Notes: generated from the sequence alone by a model not told the origin. DNA of 64,000 nucleotides from Neorhizobium galegae (GCF_021391675.1 NZ_CP090095.1:1989501-2053500); one strand, 5' to 3'; positions 35,929 through 44,996 are shown, counted from the stretch's first letter. Translations and numbers: made by a program.

Positions 35929-37557
35929 CTAGGATGATTTGGACGATTGGTCGCTTTCGGCGCCTGTCACCACCGGTTTGCCACCGTTGGCTCTGGGCGT
36001 GGGGCGATGACCATTTTTAGTATTTGCCATTGAATCGGCTCTGGTCGCCTGGTTTTGGTTGACCCCCTTGAGCGGCGTATTCTGAGGATTGCGCTTCGAG
36101 TCATCGAAATAGTTCGACCCTGGTTCCAGGCTCGTGGCGATGTCGCTCCAAAGCCGACGCAGCCGACGGACGTGCAGATCATCGGTGATCCAGCACATCA
36201 GATGTTCTGCCGAGGTGGATAAGAGGCTGGGGCTTGTGCTGATTCGTTCCCGTGCCCACTTGCAGAATTCATCGACCGGCACTTTCTTTGCTGTCCCTGC
36301 TTCGACAATCAGGAAGCTGCTTTTGGAAACGTCCGCAGCCATACGAAGACGTTCAGTGGGCGCCATCAGGACGCTTGCGTAGATGTCATCGAACTCACGC
36401 GGCGCATGGATGCTATCAATCGCCCGCTCCAAGTCGAAAATCGTGCGGACGTTCAGTTCGCGCAACAACAGGAAGCGTTCCAGGCCGACGATGTGGCAGA
36501 GCTGGGCCTGGGCAATCCAATCGATACACTGATAGATCCCATAGGGCGTTTCGATGTGAAGGAGGATCGGGTTGTATGTTGCAAGGTTCTGCACATCGTA
36601 GATTCCACACTCCTCCAGTCGAAAACGCGTCTCATAGTCTACGCCGTCGATCACTTCGGGCGAGGTGATCTTCGTCAGTTGCGAGAAGCGGTCATCGCTG
36701 GTCTTGATCCACCGGATCTGTTCCTGCAGCTTCACCAGCAGGAATTTGGTGGAGCTTTGCGGGATGAGGCCAAGTAAGGGCGCAAGCACCAGCCATACGA
36801 GCGGAATGCTGCTGGTATTGCCGCCGCCGGTCACCGCGCCGCCAACCACGGCGAAGGGGTCGGAAAGTGCCGCGAAGAGAAGCGTGGTGATGACGACCGA
36901 CGCGATGCTCTCACCCGTTAGCCGCAGGAAAGTGTTGGAGGAGAGGTCGAATACGGCGAGCCTGCTCAACATCGTGCGAACGGAGGCTATGTACGTGCCC
37001 GCGAAGGTGAGCGCTGCGATAACCAGGAGCTGATCAGCTTTGGTCGGTGCTGCGCCATCCGGAAGAGGGCAGGTACCGGATTGAAGTCCGCAGGCGAGCG
37101 CATTGCCAAGAAAATGGAATCCGAAATAGGCGAGAGCCATAAAGCCGATCGTCGAGAGCGCCAGCCTATACCCGAAATAGACTCGCCTTTGTTCGGCCGC
37201 GCGGACGAGCATTTCCAGTCTCTCGCGCTCATCAAGCGGTTTGGCATCCTTGGGAGGTTCGTCCAGTCTCAGGTCAGCCGTATATTTCGACCGGACAAAC
37301 TCGAAGGAGGGATTGGTGGCTATCCCTTTTTGATCCGAGTCCTTCTTATCAAAATTTTCGTAAAAATCCTGAATCTGCCGCAGTCGCCGCAACCGCACCT
37401 CATGGCGTGCGAATAATACGAGCAGCGGCGTCATGATTGCGAGGAGCAACGCAATCCAGTTGACGGCGCCGAGAATTGCCAGGAGTGGGGCCGGCGTCCC
37501 AACTAGGCTGTAGAGCAAGGCCGGCCAAGAAGACTGATCCATTCGCTTGTCCCCCAT
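35929..37557 (-). CDS. Orphan membrane protein with large cytoplasmic domain
   Basis: A 542-residue protein not assigned to a known family. Predicted helices are near 10-43, 124-142, 155-180, 200-225 and 240-262. A Lys/Arg/Glu-rich soluble loop lies between the first two. The C-terminal 250 residues form a soluble domain with two short segments resembling helix-hairpin-helix repeats (FRLEECGIYDVQNLA, LRELNVRTIFDLERA), and the last 60 are Ser/Asn/Gly-rich and probably disordered. Codon use is less GC-rich than that of neighbours. It stands alone between DinB and a methyltransferase. A stress or defence role is possible but not shown. Confidence 0.6.
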   Translation of the reverse strand: MGDKRMDQSSWPALLYSLVGTPAPLLAILGAVNWIALLLAIMTPLLVLFARHEVRLRRLRQIQDFYENFDKKDSDQKGIATNPSFEFVRSKYTADLRLDEPPKDAKPLDERERLEMLVRAAEQRRVYFGYRLALSTIGFMALAYFGFHFLGNALACGLQSGTCPLPDGAAPTKADQLLVIAALTFAGTYIASVRTMLSRLAVFDLSSNTFLRLTGESIASVVITTLLFAALSDPFAVVGGAVTGGGNTSSIPLVWLVLAPLLGLIPQSSTKFLLVKLQEQIRWIKTSDDRFSQLTKITSPEVIDGVDYETRFRLEECGIYDVQNLATYNPILLHIETPYGIYQCIDWIAQAQLCHIVGLERFLLLRELNVRTIFDLERAIDSIHAPREFDDIYASVLMAPTERLRMAADVSKSSFLIVEAGTAKKVPVDEFCKWARERISTSPSLLSTSAEHLMCWITDDLHVRRLRRLWSDIATSLEPGSNYFDDSKRNPQNTPLKGVNQNQATRADSMANTKNGHRPTPRANGGKPVVTGAESDQSSKSS

Positions 37558-37641
37558 AGGTTGAGGGCCAAGCTACTCCGGTTGCATTCATGCCGCTACC
37601 AATTTATCGCAGCCTATGATTGCGCTCCCAGCCTGCGATTA

Positions 37642-38463
37642 TCAGGACCTTACAATCAGCCGCGCGATCACCAGATGGCCCGGCGTCGGGTTGCCGTCCT
37701 GCATCCGCACGTTGATGTCGGAGATTTCGAGAAGTTCGAAGCCGGTGGCGGCGAGGCGTTCGCGGACATAGGTTTCCGAATGGGCGAAACGCTGGTGCGG
37801 ACCGACGATGTAGGGCCGGCCGGCAAAGCTCTCGTCGGGCAGGGTCTCCGAGGAGAATACGAACAGGCCGCCGGGAGCCATGTTTTCTGCCGCGCCGAAG
37901 AACAGCGGTTCCAGCGCGCCGAGATAGGGCAGCACGTCGGTGGCGGTTACCAGGTCAAAGGGCTCGTCGTCATTGTCTTCGAGGAAATCCTCGACTTCCG
38001 CCACGTAAAGCGTCTCGTAGAGATCCTTCTCGTGCGCGATTTCAACCATGTTCTCGGAAATGTCGATGCCGGTGATGTCGTCGACCATGTCGCGCAGCGT
38101 GCCGCCGGTCAGTCCCGTGCCGCAGCCGAGATCGAGCATCCGCTTGAACGGCCCGAGCTTCAGCTCCTGCAGGCGCTGGCGCACGATCACCGGCACGGCG
38201 TAACCCAGCTGCTCGACGAGAATGTCCTCGAAGCTTTCGGCGTGCTGGTCGAACAGGGTTTCCACATAGGCGTCCGGTGCCTTGGGGGGCGTCTCGCCGC
38301 GGCCCATGGCCGCGATGCGCACGGCGGCACCGCCGTGGTCCTCGGGATCGAGTTCGAGCACCTGCTCGTAGGCCTTGACGGCGGCGTCGATATCGCCCGC
38401 CTTCTCCAGCGCCAGCGCGCGGTTATAGGCCTCTGCCAGGGCTTCCTCGTCGATCTTCTTCAT
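37642..38463 (-). CDS. TPR-containing methyltransferase
   Basis: A 273-residue protein. Residues about 8-40 contain a TPR-like helix pair (YNRALALEKAGDIDAAVKAY), and the rest is a class I methyltransferase with SAM motif I MLDLGCGTGLTGG near residue 118, acidic loop DITGIDISENMVEIA and motif IV PFDLVTATDVLPYLG. The target is unknown. The start is ATG 38463; upstream in-frame sequence is not protein-like. The family occurs across Rhizobiales. Confidence 0.9.
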   Translation of the reverse strand: MKKIDEEALAEAYNRALALEKAGDIDAAVKAYEQVLELDPEDHGGAAVRIAAMGRGETPPKAPDAYVETLFDQHAESFEDILVEQLGYAVPVIVRQRLQELKLGPFKRMLDLGCGTGLTGGTLRDMVDDITGIDISENMVEIAHEKDLYETLYVAEVEDFLEDNDDEPFDLVTATDVLPYLGALEPLFFGAAENMAPGGLFVFSSETLPDESFAGRPYIVGPHQRFAHSETYVRERLAATGFELLEISDINVRMQDGNPTPGHLVIARLIVRS

Positions 38464-38599
38464 GGCCAGCGTCCTTCTTTTCGCAAGCGGCTTTAAGCCC
38501 GCGGCCGGCATTTGTCCATCCGGGGGAACGGGGCGGGTGCTCATTCGTTGAAAGGTCAAAGCAGAACGGCTTTTTGAGAACCACCTCCGGGAGAAGGTC

Positions 38600-39322
38600 A
38601 TGCCTGCCGATGAGGGCAAGAGCGTGCTGGAGCAGAATGTCGAGCGGCGGGCGCCGTCGCTACCGATGACCTCCGCCGAAAAGGCCAATATGATCATCCA
38701 CTATTACCGCGGCGAACTCGGGCGGATGACCAGCTGGCGCGACCGCATCGACCGCACCACGAACTGGTCGATCACTGTGGTGGCGGCGCTGCTGTCGGTC
38801 TCGCTGTCGACGCCGACGTCACATCACGGCGTGGTTCTGTTTGCGATGCTGCTGATCTCGCTGCTTCTGCTGATCGAAGCACGGCGATACCGCTTCTTCG
38901 ACGTCTACCGCGCAAGGGTTCGCAAGCTGGAACGCCATTATTTCGCGCAGGCACTTTATCCGCAGGCGGACCTCAAGCCCGACTGGGCGCAGGCGATCGC
39001 CACGAGCCTGCGCAATCCCTGTTTCCTGATCAGTTATCGCGAGGCGTTGTTTCGCCGGGTGAGGCGCAATTACGTCTGGATGTACGTCATCCTGCTGATG
39101 GCGTGGCTTCTGAAGATCTCGACCCCAAAACTCCTGCCCAACGATACCCAGGCGGATGTCGTCTTTTCGTGGTCGGAGGCGGTCAGCAACGCCGCGCTCG
39201 GTCCGTTGCCGGGATGGAGCGTGATTGCGCTCGTCGCGGTCCTTTATGCCGCCGTGATTTTCTCAGCCCTGCATCGCGAGCCGGACGACGGCGAATTCGC
39301 CCATGGCGAAGTGCACGTCTGA
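38600..39322 (+). CDS. DUF2270 family membrane protein
   Basis: A 240-residue protein with four predicted helices (near 53-73, 78-94, 155-172 and 205-225). The conserved DUF2270 motif MIIHYYRGELGRMTSWRDRI precedes helix 1 and RYRFFDVYRARVRKLERHYF follows helix 2. No function is known for the family. It stands divergent from the methyltransferase gene and is convergent with usg, which ends 20 bp away. Confidence 0.9.
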   Translation: MPADEGKSVLEQNVERRAPSLPMTSAEKANMIIHYYRGELGRMTSWRDRIDRTTNWSITVVAALLSVSLSTPTSHHGVVLFAMLLISLLLLIEARRYRFFDVYRARVRKLERHYFAQALYPQADLKPDWAQAIATSLRNPCFLISYREALFRRVRRNYVWMYVILLMAWLLKISTPKLLPNDTQADVVFSWSEAVSNAALGPLPGWSVIALVAVLYAAVIFSALHREPDDGEFAHGEVHV

Positions 39323-39341
39323 AACGCGAGGCCGCTGTTCT

Positions 39342-39605
39342 CTAGTGCAGGATGATCTCGCCCTTTACGGCCCGCCATTCGCTGGCCGAGATCAGCTTGC
39401 GATGAACATAGCGGACGGAATGCAGTGGTCCGTCGAGCTTCTCCTGCCAGAATTTGAGAAAGCCGTTCATCTCGGGAAAATCCGGAGCGAGGTCGTAGTT
39501 CTGCCAGACATAGCTTTGCAGCAGGGCCGGATGGTCCGGCAGGCGGTAGAAGATCTGGGCGGTCGTCAGCCCGTAGCCTTTCAGCATCATTTCCATTTCA
39601 GACAT
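39342..39605 (-). CDS. usg: Usg family protein
   Basis: An 87-residue protein of the alphaproteobacterial Usg family, with the conserved LKGYGLTTAQIFYRLPDHP, LLQSYVWQNYDLAPDFPEMN and terminal WQEKLDGPLHSVRYVH segments. The name comes from genes found beside tryptophan synthesis genes in some genomes; its role is unclear. Here it is not near trp genes. It is a single cytosolic protein gene. Confidence 0.93.
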   Translation of the reverse strand: MSEMEMMLKGYGLTTAQIFYRLPDHPALLQSYVWQNYDLAPDFPEMNGFLKFWQEKLDGPLHSVRYVHRKLISASEWRAVKGEIILH

Positions 39606-39729
39606 GCAAGCAGTTCCCGTTTGTTGTTTCGAGGTGACGTCGTTGCGTCATTCGATAGGAGAACATGCCATGTTTAACCGAAGCTTTACAATTGCGCCTT
39701 AAGAGCACATTTGTGATAATTTTCAGTAT

Positions 39730-39761
39730 GTTAGCAGCTATGATTTCCGAGTGCTGCTAAC
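39730..39761 (-). other. Inverted repeat at the 3' end of the importer operon
   Basis: gttagcagc (39730-39738) and gctgctaac (39753-39761) are a perfect 9-bp inverted repeat with a 14-base loop. It spans the last codons and stop of the permease gene. No T run follows on the minus strand, so termination is not certain; it may protect the mRNA 3' end. Confidence 0.45.
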
Positions 39762-40587
39762 GCTTCAGATGGCGCGTCAGGCGCGCCTCGATGAAGGCCC
39801 AGAGGTGCCGCAGCGCTTCGACGATGGCGAGATAGAAGATCGCCGCCCATAGATAGCTCTGGTAGTCGAACGTGCGGGAGAAGGCATAGCGCGTCTCGCC
39901 CATCAGGTCGTAGACGGTGACGATCGCGACGACGGCCGATCCCTTGATCAGCAGCACGATCTCGTTGCCGTAAGGGCGCAGTGCGACGATCAGCGCCTGC
40001 GGCAGGATGACCTTGCGGAAGGCGTTGCGTTTCGAAAGGCCGAGCGCGGCCGCGCCTTCGTGCTGGCCGCGCGGCACGCTTTCGATTGCGCCGCGCAGGA
40101 TCTCCGCCTGATAGGCGGCGGTGTTGAGCGTCAACGAGAAGAGGCCGCAATACCAGGCCTCGCGAAAAAACCACCAGAGGCCGACGGATTCGAGTTGCGG
40201 TTTGAAGCTGCCGAGCCCGTAATAGATCATAAACAGCTGGGCGAGCAGCGGCGTGCTTCGGAATACGTAGACATAAGCATAGGCGATGCCGTTCAGTGCC
40301 TTGTTTCTCGACATCCGTGCGAAGGCGATCGGGGCCGACAGGACGGCACCGAGGACGACGGCGAGGCCGACCAGCGAGATGGTGGTCCAGAGGCCGTGGA
40401 GGTAACGGGGACCGTAGCGTAGGAATTTGTCCTCGTTCCAGCCATTGATCATCATGAAGGCCAGCGCGATCGCAAGGGCCGCCCACACCACCAGCACGAC
40501 GATGCCAGCAATGCGCGCCGGCGCCAGCGGTTTGTCGATCAGGGCCGGAGGCGCGCGGGGCGGGATCAGTTCCTTGACGTAACTCAT
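39757..40587 (-). CDS. Polar amino acid ABC importer, permease (HisM-like)
   Basis: A 276-residue permease with about six helices. The EAA-type loop LPQALIVALRPYGNEIVLLIKGSA and the family stretch TPLLAQLFMIYYGLG are seen. It overlaps the second permease by 4 bp (start inside its stop), so both form one operon. Together with the substrate-binding gene at 41487 it makes up an importer of basic or polar amino acids. No ATPase gene follows. Confidence 0.93.
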   Translation of the reverse strand: MSYVKELIPPRAPPALIDKPLAPARIAGIVVLVVWAALAIALAFMMINGWNEDKFLRYGPRYLHGLWTTISLVGLAVVLGAVLSAPIAFARMSRNKALNGIAYAYVYVFRSTPLLAQLFMIYYGLGSFKPQLESVGLWWFFREAWYCGLFSLTLNTAAYQAEILRGAIESVPRGQHEGAAALGLSKRNAFRKVILPQALIVALRPYGNEIVLLIKGSAVVAIVTVYDLMGETRYAFSRTFDYQSYLWAAIFYLAIVEALRHLWAFIEARLTRHLKR

Positions 40588-41366
40588 CGATGCCCCTCAG
40601 AACGTTTCGCCCAGCGTTCGATGAAGCCCAGGCCGACGGACGAGATCATCGCGAGGATCAGATAGAGCAGGCAGGCTATGCCGTAGAAGAAGAAGGCTTC
40701 CTTGCTGACGCGCGCCGCGATGCCGGTCTGGCGCAGGATGTCGGCAAGTCCGATGACCGAGACATAGGACGTGTCCTTCAAGAGGATCAGCCAGAGATTG
40801 GTGAGGCCGGGCAGCGCGATGCGGATGAGCTGCGGCAGGATGACGAGAAGCATGGTGCGCGAGCGGTGGAGACCGAGCGCGTCGCCTGCCTCGTACTGGC
40901 CACGCGGGATCGCCCTGAACGCCGACAGCAGGACCTCGGAGGAATAGGACGAGAAGACGACGGCGAGCGCCGCCATGCCCGCGAAAAAGGCATTGATCTC
41001 GACGCGCCCGTCGTACCCGAAAGAGGCGAGCACCGCCTGGATGAGGATCTGCATGCCGTAATAGACGATGAACAGGGTGAGCAGTTCCGGCAGGCCACGG
41101 AAGATCGTCGTGTAGATGCCGGCGGCAAGCCTCAGCAACTTGTCCTCCGACTGCGCCGCCAGTGCGATCAGGAAGCCGATGACCAGCCCGACGGGCAGGG
41201 TGGCGAGGGCGAGCGTGATCGTCACCTTGACGCCGAAGGCGATCTCGTCGCCCCAGCCGGCCTCGCCGCAGGCAACGATGCTACCGGAACCGAAGAGTGA
41301 AAAAAGCCCGACAGGCCCGCAAAGCGGGTCAAGCGCCGAAAAGAGGGCGGAAAAGAATCCGCTCAT
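40584..41366 (-). CDS. Polar amino acid ABC importer, permease (HisQ-like)
   Basis: A 260-residue permease of the HisQ/OccQ type, with GLPELLTLFIVYYGMQIL in the middle and the EAA loop RSRTMLLVILPQLIRIALP for ATPase docking. It lies 120 bp downstream of the binding-protein gene and overlaps the second permease by 4 bp. The residue LPGLTNLWLILLKDTS is typical of histidine/opine-type permeases. The substrate cannot be told. Confidence 0.93.
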   Translation of the reverse strand: MSGFFSALFSALDPLCGPVGLFSLFGSGSIVACGEAGWGDEIAFGVKVTITLALATLPVGLVIGFLIALAAQSEDKLLRLAAGIYTTIFRGLPELLTLFIVYYGMQILIQAVLASFGYDGRVEINAFFAGMAALAVVFSSYSSEVLLSAFRAIPRGQYEAGDALGLHRSRTMLLVILPQLIRIALPGLTNLWLILLKDTSYVSVIGLADILRQTGIAARVSKEAFFFYGIACLLYLILAMISSVGLGFIERWAKRSEGHR

Positions 41367-41424
41367 AAGGTCGTTTTCCCCTGCGGCCTTTTTGTCTGCC
41401 GCTTTTGTCTTGTGTTGACGCCAT

Positions 41425-41461
41425 TAAAAAGAAAAACGGCGGAAGGGCAAGCCTCCCGCCG
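41425..41461 (-). terminator. Intercistronic terminator/attenuator after binding-protein gene
   Basis: A 10-bp stem with one mismatch (cggcggaagg 41437-41446, cctcccgccg 41452-41461) followed on the minus strand by a T-rich run (TTTTTCTTTTT, 41426-41436). It sits between the binding-protein stop and the permease start. Such partial terminators raise binding-protein levels over the permeases. Confidence 0.75.
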
Positions 41462-41486
41462 CGCGGTAACCGGGTTCTCCGGTCGA

Positions 41487-42266
41487 TTACTGGCCGTAGG
41501 CGTCGAAATCGAAATACTTGTCGTTGATGGCCTTGTACTTGCCGTTGGCGCGGATCGCGACGATCGCGGCCGAGAACTTGTCGGCGAGCGCCGTTTCGCC
41601 CTTGCGGACCGCAATGCCCGCACCTTCGCCGTTGATCTCGACGTCGATCGGCAGCGGCGACAGGATCTTGCAGCACTTGCCGGCATCCGACTTGATCCAC
41701 TGCGACAGCACGACGATATCGTCAATGACGGCATCGATGCGGCCATTGGTGATGTCGAGCTTGTATTCGTCAGCTGTGGGATACAGCTTCAGCTCCGAGT
41801 CGGGCATATGCTTTTCGGCATAGTTCGAATGGGTGGTGGAGCCCTGCGCGCCGATCGTCTTGCCCTTGAGGCCGGCGGCGGTCGCTTCCTTGATCGGCGA
41901 ATCCTTCGGGACGGCGATGGCCGGCGGCGTGTTGTAATACTTCTTCGAGAAGGCGACCTGCTCCTTCCGCTCGGGGGTGATCGACATGGAAGCAACGATC
42001 GCATCGAATTTCTTCGACTGCAGCGCCGGAATGATGCCGTCCCAGTCATTGGTGACGAAGGTGCAAGTGACCTTCATCTCGTCGCAAAGCGCCTTGGCGA
42101 TATCGACGTCGAAGCCGGTGAGCTGACCGTTGGCTTCCAGGTTGTTGAAGGGCGGGTAGGCGCCTTCGGTGCCGATCACGAGTTTCTCCTGCGCCATCGC
42201 CGAACCGGCGAAAAGCGACAGGGCGGCGATCGAGGCGGCAGCAAGGAATCGGGTGGAAATGTTCAT
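41487..42266 (-). CDS. Amino acid ABC importer substrate-binding protein
   Basis: A 259-residue periplasmic protein with a Sec signal peptide (ISTRFLAAASIAALSLFAGSAMA). The family 3 solute-binding fold is clear: EKLVIGTEGAYPPFNNLEANGQLTGFDVDIAKALC, WDGIIPALQSKKFDAIVASMSITPERKEQVAFSKKYY. This resembles Lys/Arg/ornithine or histidine-binding proteins. A ribosome-binding site (GAGAGGAT) precedes the ATG at 42266. It is the first gene of the importer operon. Confidence 0.94.
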   Translation of the reverse strand: MNISTRFLAAASIAALSLFAGSAMAQEKLVIGTEGAYPPFNNLEANGQLTGFDVDIAKALCDEMKVTCTFVTNDWDGIIPALQSKKFDAIVASMSITPERKEQVAFSKKYYNTPPAIAVPKDSPIKEATAAGLKGKTIGAQGSTTHSNYAEKHMPDSELKLYPTADEYKLDITNGRIDAVIDDIVVLSQWIKSDAGKCCKILSPLPIDVEINGEGAGIAVRKGETALADKFSAAIVAIRANGKYKAINDKYFDFDAYGQ

Positions 42267-42574
42267 GTTGATCCTCTCTGTTGGCAACCTGCGGTGTTGG
42301 TCTTTTTCGGCCGCAGGGAGACGGGGCACGCATACAGGCGGGCTCCGAGTGGATTTTTAGATACCTGCTCGGGAAAAATTGCAACGGCATTTTACGTGCA
42401 CGTCTGGTAGCCATCAGCTGATGAACAACACATTCATGCGAGGTTCAGGCCATCCGCAACAGGCTGCAACGGAACCATTTTGGTGCAATTCAGTTGAGCC
42501 GCCGCGTAAGTCTGCCGAAAAAGGCAATAAAGGACGCGCATGAAAGGGATGACACCCTAGAAGAGGAAATGTCC
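42267..42574. other. Intergenic region between importer and OmpA-like gene
   Basis: A 308-bp divergent gap. No gene, strong inverted repeat or riboswitch pattern was recognised. It should hold the promoters for both the leftward importer operon and the rightward OmpA-like gene. The 3' end carries a good ribosome-binding site (agaggaa) for the latter. Confidence 0.4.
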
Positions 42575-44974
42575 ATGTCGAAAAAATTCAGACTGTTCGC
42601 CAGTGTCGCAGCACCTTTCGTGTCGCTGCCGCTGATGCTTCAGCCGGCCGGTGCTGTCCCCCTGAAACCCGCTATGGAGACGAGACCCGCCGTTGAGGCC
42701 GCCCGGATGCAGGGCGTCGTCGAAGTCCAGCAGCAGATCATCGTCCCTCCGGAAGGGCAGGAAGGCGAGGGGCGTCCGCGCCGCAAGCCGCAGCAGGAGA
42801 AGCAGCAGGAGAAGCAGCAGGCCCCGGCCGAACGGCCGCAGGCCCCGCCCCAGGCCCAGCAGCAGGAACAGCCGCAGCGCCAGCGCAAGGCCGAGCCGGA
42901 AGCCGCCCCCCGTGAGGCCGCTCCGCGCGAAGCTGCACCTCGCCAGGTGCCGCAGGCCGAGCGTCCGGCAGCCGAGGCGCCCGCGCAGGAACGTCCGCGC
43001 CGTCAGCAGCAGGAGACCGGTCAGGGGCAAGGCGGAAACGACGCCCAGCCGCGCCGCCAGCGCGAACAGGCGACACCCCAGACCGAGCAGCCGGCTGCAA
43101 AGGAGGCCCAGCAGCCGAAGGCAGCTCCCGCAGAAAAGCAGGCCGAAACGCCGAAGCCGGAACGGCCAGCAACCAATCGCGCCGCTACCCCGGAAGCAGC
43201 ACCCGAGGCTCCCGTGCGCCGCGACGCCCAGCAGCCGAAAGCTGCGCCGGCCGAGAAGCAGGCCGAAACCCCCAAGCCGCAGCCACCTGCCACCAATCGT
43301 GCCGCGACGCCGGAAGCGACACCTGAAAAGCCGGCCAGCGGCAATGCCCAGCAGCCCAAGGCAGCTCCCGCTGAAAAGCAGGCCGAAACACCAAAGCCGA
43401 CACAGCCACCGGCTACCGATCGCGCCACGGCTCCGGGAGCAGCACCTGAAAATCCGGCTCGCGGCAATGCAACCGGCCAGGCGCCGGGTCAGGTCCCCGG
43501 ACAGGCTCCGGGCACCGGAACCGCGCAGGACAGGCGCAACCAGCAGCCGCCGGTAAATGGCCAGGCCGCTCCGGGCCAGCCGCCTGCCGGAGAGACGCCG
43601 CGCCGTCAGACCACCGAAGGACAGCCAGCGGCGCCTACGGGCCAGCAGGTGCCGGGCCAGCCGCAAGGCCAGCAGGCAACTGGAGCACCGGCCACCCAGC
43701 CGACCGCGCCCCAGACGGCGACCACGCCTCAGCAGGTCGAACGCGCCAAGGAGCTTGCGAAGGATCCGGCCGCGGCCAAGAGCGGCGAGCAGGTCGTACT
43801 GCCCGTTCAGAACGGTGCCGCCGTGCTCGACAGCGCCAAGGAGGCGCCTTCTGCACGTCCGCCGCGGGATGGAGAGCGTCCGCGCCGTCAAGCTCCGCAG
43901 CAGGCCGACCAGCAGCAGCAGCTTGCACCGCCGAAATCCGATGCCGAGGCCCAGAGCGGCACCCGCGCCACCCGCGAGCAGCAGCAGGAGTTTCGCCAGC
44001 TGTCCGAAGAGCGTGGCCAGCGCCTCGACCGTCGGCCGGATTTCGACCGCCCCCAGGGCTGGGACTTCCGCGACACTGCCGGCCGGGACGGGAATCGGGA
44101 CCGCAACGGTCGTGATCGCGACCGGGATGGCGGCCGTGTGATCATCTCGATCGACAACCAATCCGTCGTTCGTCATGACGACAGTCGTCGTTTCTACAAC
44201 GATCGCGACCGGGCGCCGCAATACGAGCAGCTCCGCGACGGCCGGGTACGTGAGGTCATCGTGCGCGACGACGGCACGCGGATCGTCACCGTCCGCAACA
44301 GCTATGGCGAGATCGTCCAGCGCTCGCGTATCGTCAGGGGCGGCGAGGAATACGTCCTCTATTATTCGCCGGAGCTGATGGATAACCGCCGCGGCCGCGA
44401 CTACGTCTGGCGCGATCCGGGCGACGACCTGCCGCCGATGCGGCTGAGCGTACCGCTCGACAACTACATCATCGACACCTCGACCGAGCCGGACCGGGAT
44501 TATTACGAGTTCCTGGAACAGCCGCCGGTCGAGCGGGTCGAGCGGGTCTATTCGATGGACGAAGTGCGCTACTCCGCCCGCATCCGGGACAAGGTGCCGC
44601 GTATCGACCTGGATACGGTCACGTTTGCCACCGGCAGTGCCGAAATCCCGATGAACCAGGCGAGTTCGCTGCGCAAGGTCGCCGACGCGATCAGCAAGGT
44701 TCTGAAGCGGGATCCTTCCGAAACCTTCCTGATCGAAGGTCATACGGATGCCGTCGGTGCCGACGACAGCAATCTCGTCCTCTCCGACGAACGCGCCGAA
44801 AGCGTTGCCCGGGTGCTGACCGACGCATTCGGCATCCCGCCGGAAAACCTGGCGACGCAGGGTTACGGCGAACGTTACCTCAAGGTCCGCACCGACGGTC
44901 CGCAGCAGGAAAACCGCCGCGTCACCGTGCGCCGCATCACCCCGCTGGTCAAACCGGTCGCGGCGAACCAGTAA
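42575..44974 (+). CDS. OmpA-family protein with Pro/Gln/Ala-rich repeat region
   Basis: A protein of about 799 residues. Residues 1-28 form a signal peptide (KKFRLFASVAAPFVSLPL), then a long disordered Pro/Gln/Ala/Lys/Arg-rich region with three nearly identical 40-residue repeats (AQQPKAAPAEKQAETPKP core). An Arg/Asp-rich segment follows near 500-540, then a beta-rich domain. The last 110 residues are an OmpA-like peptidoglycan-binding domain (TFATGSAEIPMNQASSLRKV, EGHTDAVGADDSNLVLSDERA, QGYGERYL). The protein likely bridges outer membrane and wall across a wide periplasmic gap. The ATG at 42575 fits agagga at 42562-42567; 42569 and 42494 are alternatives. Confidence 0.9.
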   Translation: MSKKFRLFASVAAPFVSLPLMLQPAGAVPLKPAMETRPAVEAARMQGVVEVQQQIIVPPEGQEGEGRPRRKPQQEKQQEKQQAPAERPQAPPQAQQQEQPQRQRKAEPEAAPREAAPREAAPRQVPQAERPAAEAPAQERPRRQQQETGQGQGGNDAQPRRQREQATPQTEQPAAKEAQQPKAAPAEKQAETPKPERPATNRAATPEAAPEAPVRRDAQQPKAAPAEKQAETPKPQPPATNRAATPEATPEKPASGNAQQPKAAPAEKQAETPKPTQPPATDRATAPGAAPENPARGNATGQAPGQVPGQAPGTGTAQDRRNQQPPVNGQAAPGQPPAGETPRRQTTEGQPAAPTGQQVPGQPQGQQATGAPATQPTAPQTATTPQQVERAKELAKDPAAAKSGEQVVLPVQNGAAVLDSAKEAPSARPPRDGERPRRQAPQQADQQQQLAPPKSDAEAQSGTRATREQQQEFRQLSEERGQRLDRRPDFDRPQGWDFRDTAGRDGNRDRNGRDRDRDGGRVIISIDNQSVVRHDDSRRFYNDRDRAPQYEQLRDGRVREVIVRDDGTRIVTVRNSYGEIVQRSRIVRGGEEYVLYYSPELMDNRRGRDYVWRDPGDDLPPMRLSVPLDNYIIDTSTEPDRDYYEFLEQPPVERVERVYSMDEVRYSARIRDKVPRIDLDTVTFATGSAEIPMNQASSLRKVADAISKVLKRDPSETFLIEGHTDAVGADDSNLVLSDERAESVARVLTDAFGIPPENLATQGYGERYLKVRTDGPQQENRRVTVRRITPLVKPVAANQ
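43106..43465 (+). repeat. Three in-frame 120-bp tandem repeats
   Basis: Units begin at 43106, 43226 and 43346, a period of exactly 120 bp (40 codons). Each unit starts gcccagcagccgaa and encodes the AQQPKAAPAEKQAETPKP core followed by a more variable half. The exact period keeps the reading frame, so copy number can change without breaking the gene. Confidence 0.85.
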
Positions 44975-44996
44975 ACGGTTTCGGGTACCTCAAGCC

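Noticed and set aside
39606..39756. A missing HisP-type ATPase gene after the permeases.
   Set aside because: Only 150 bp separate the permease from usg, and no ATPase motif is encoded.
42557..44743. A 728-codon open frame opposite the OmpA-like gene.
   Set aside because: It is a shadow: the repeat-rich, high-GC coding strand leaves the opposite frame free of stops. It lacks a coherent domain and is Arg/Leu/Gly-rich.
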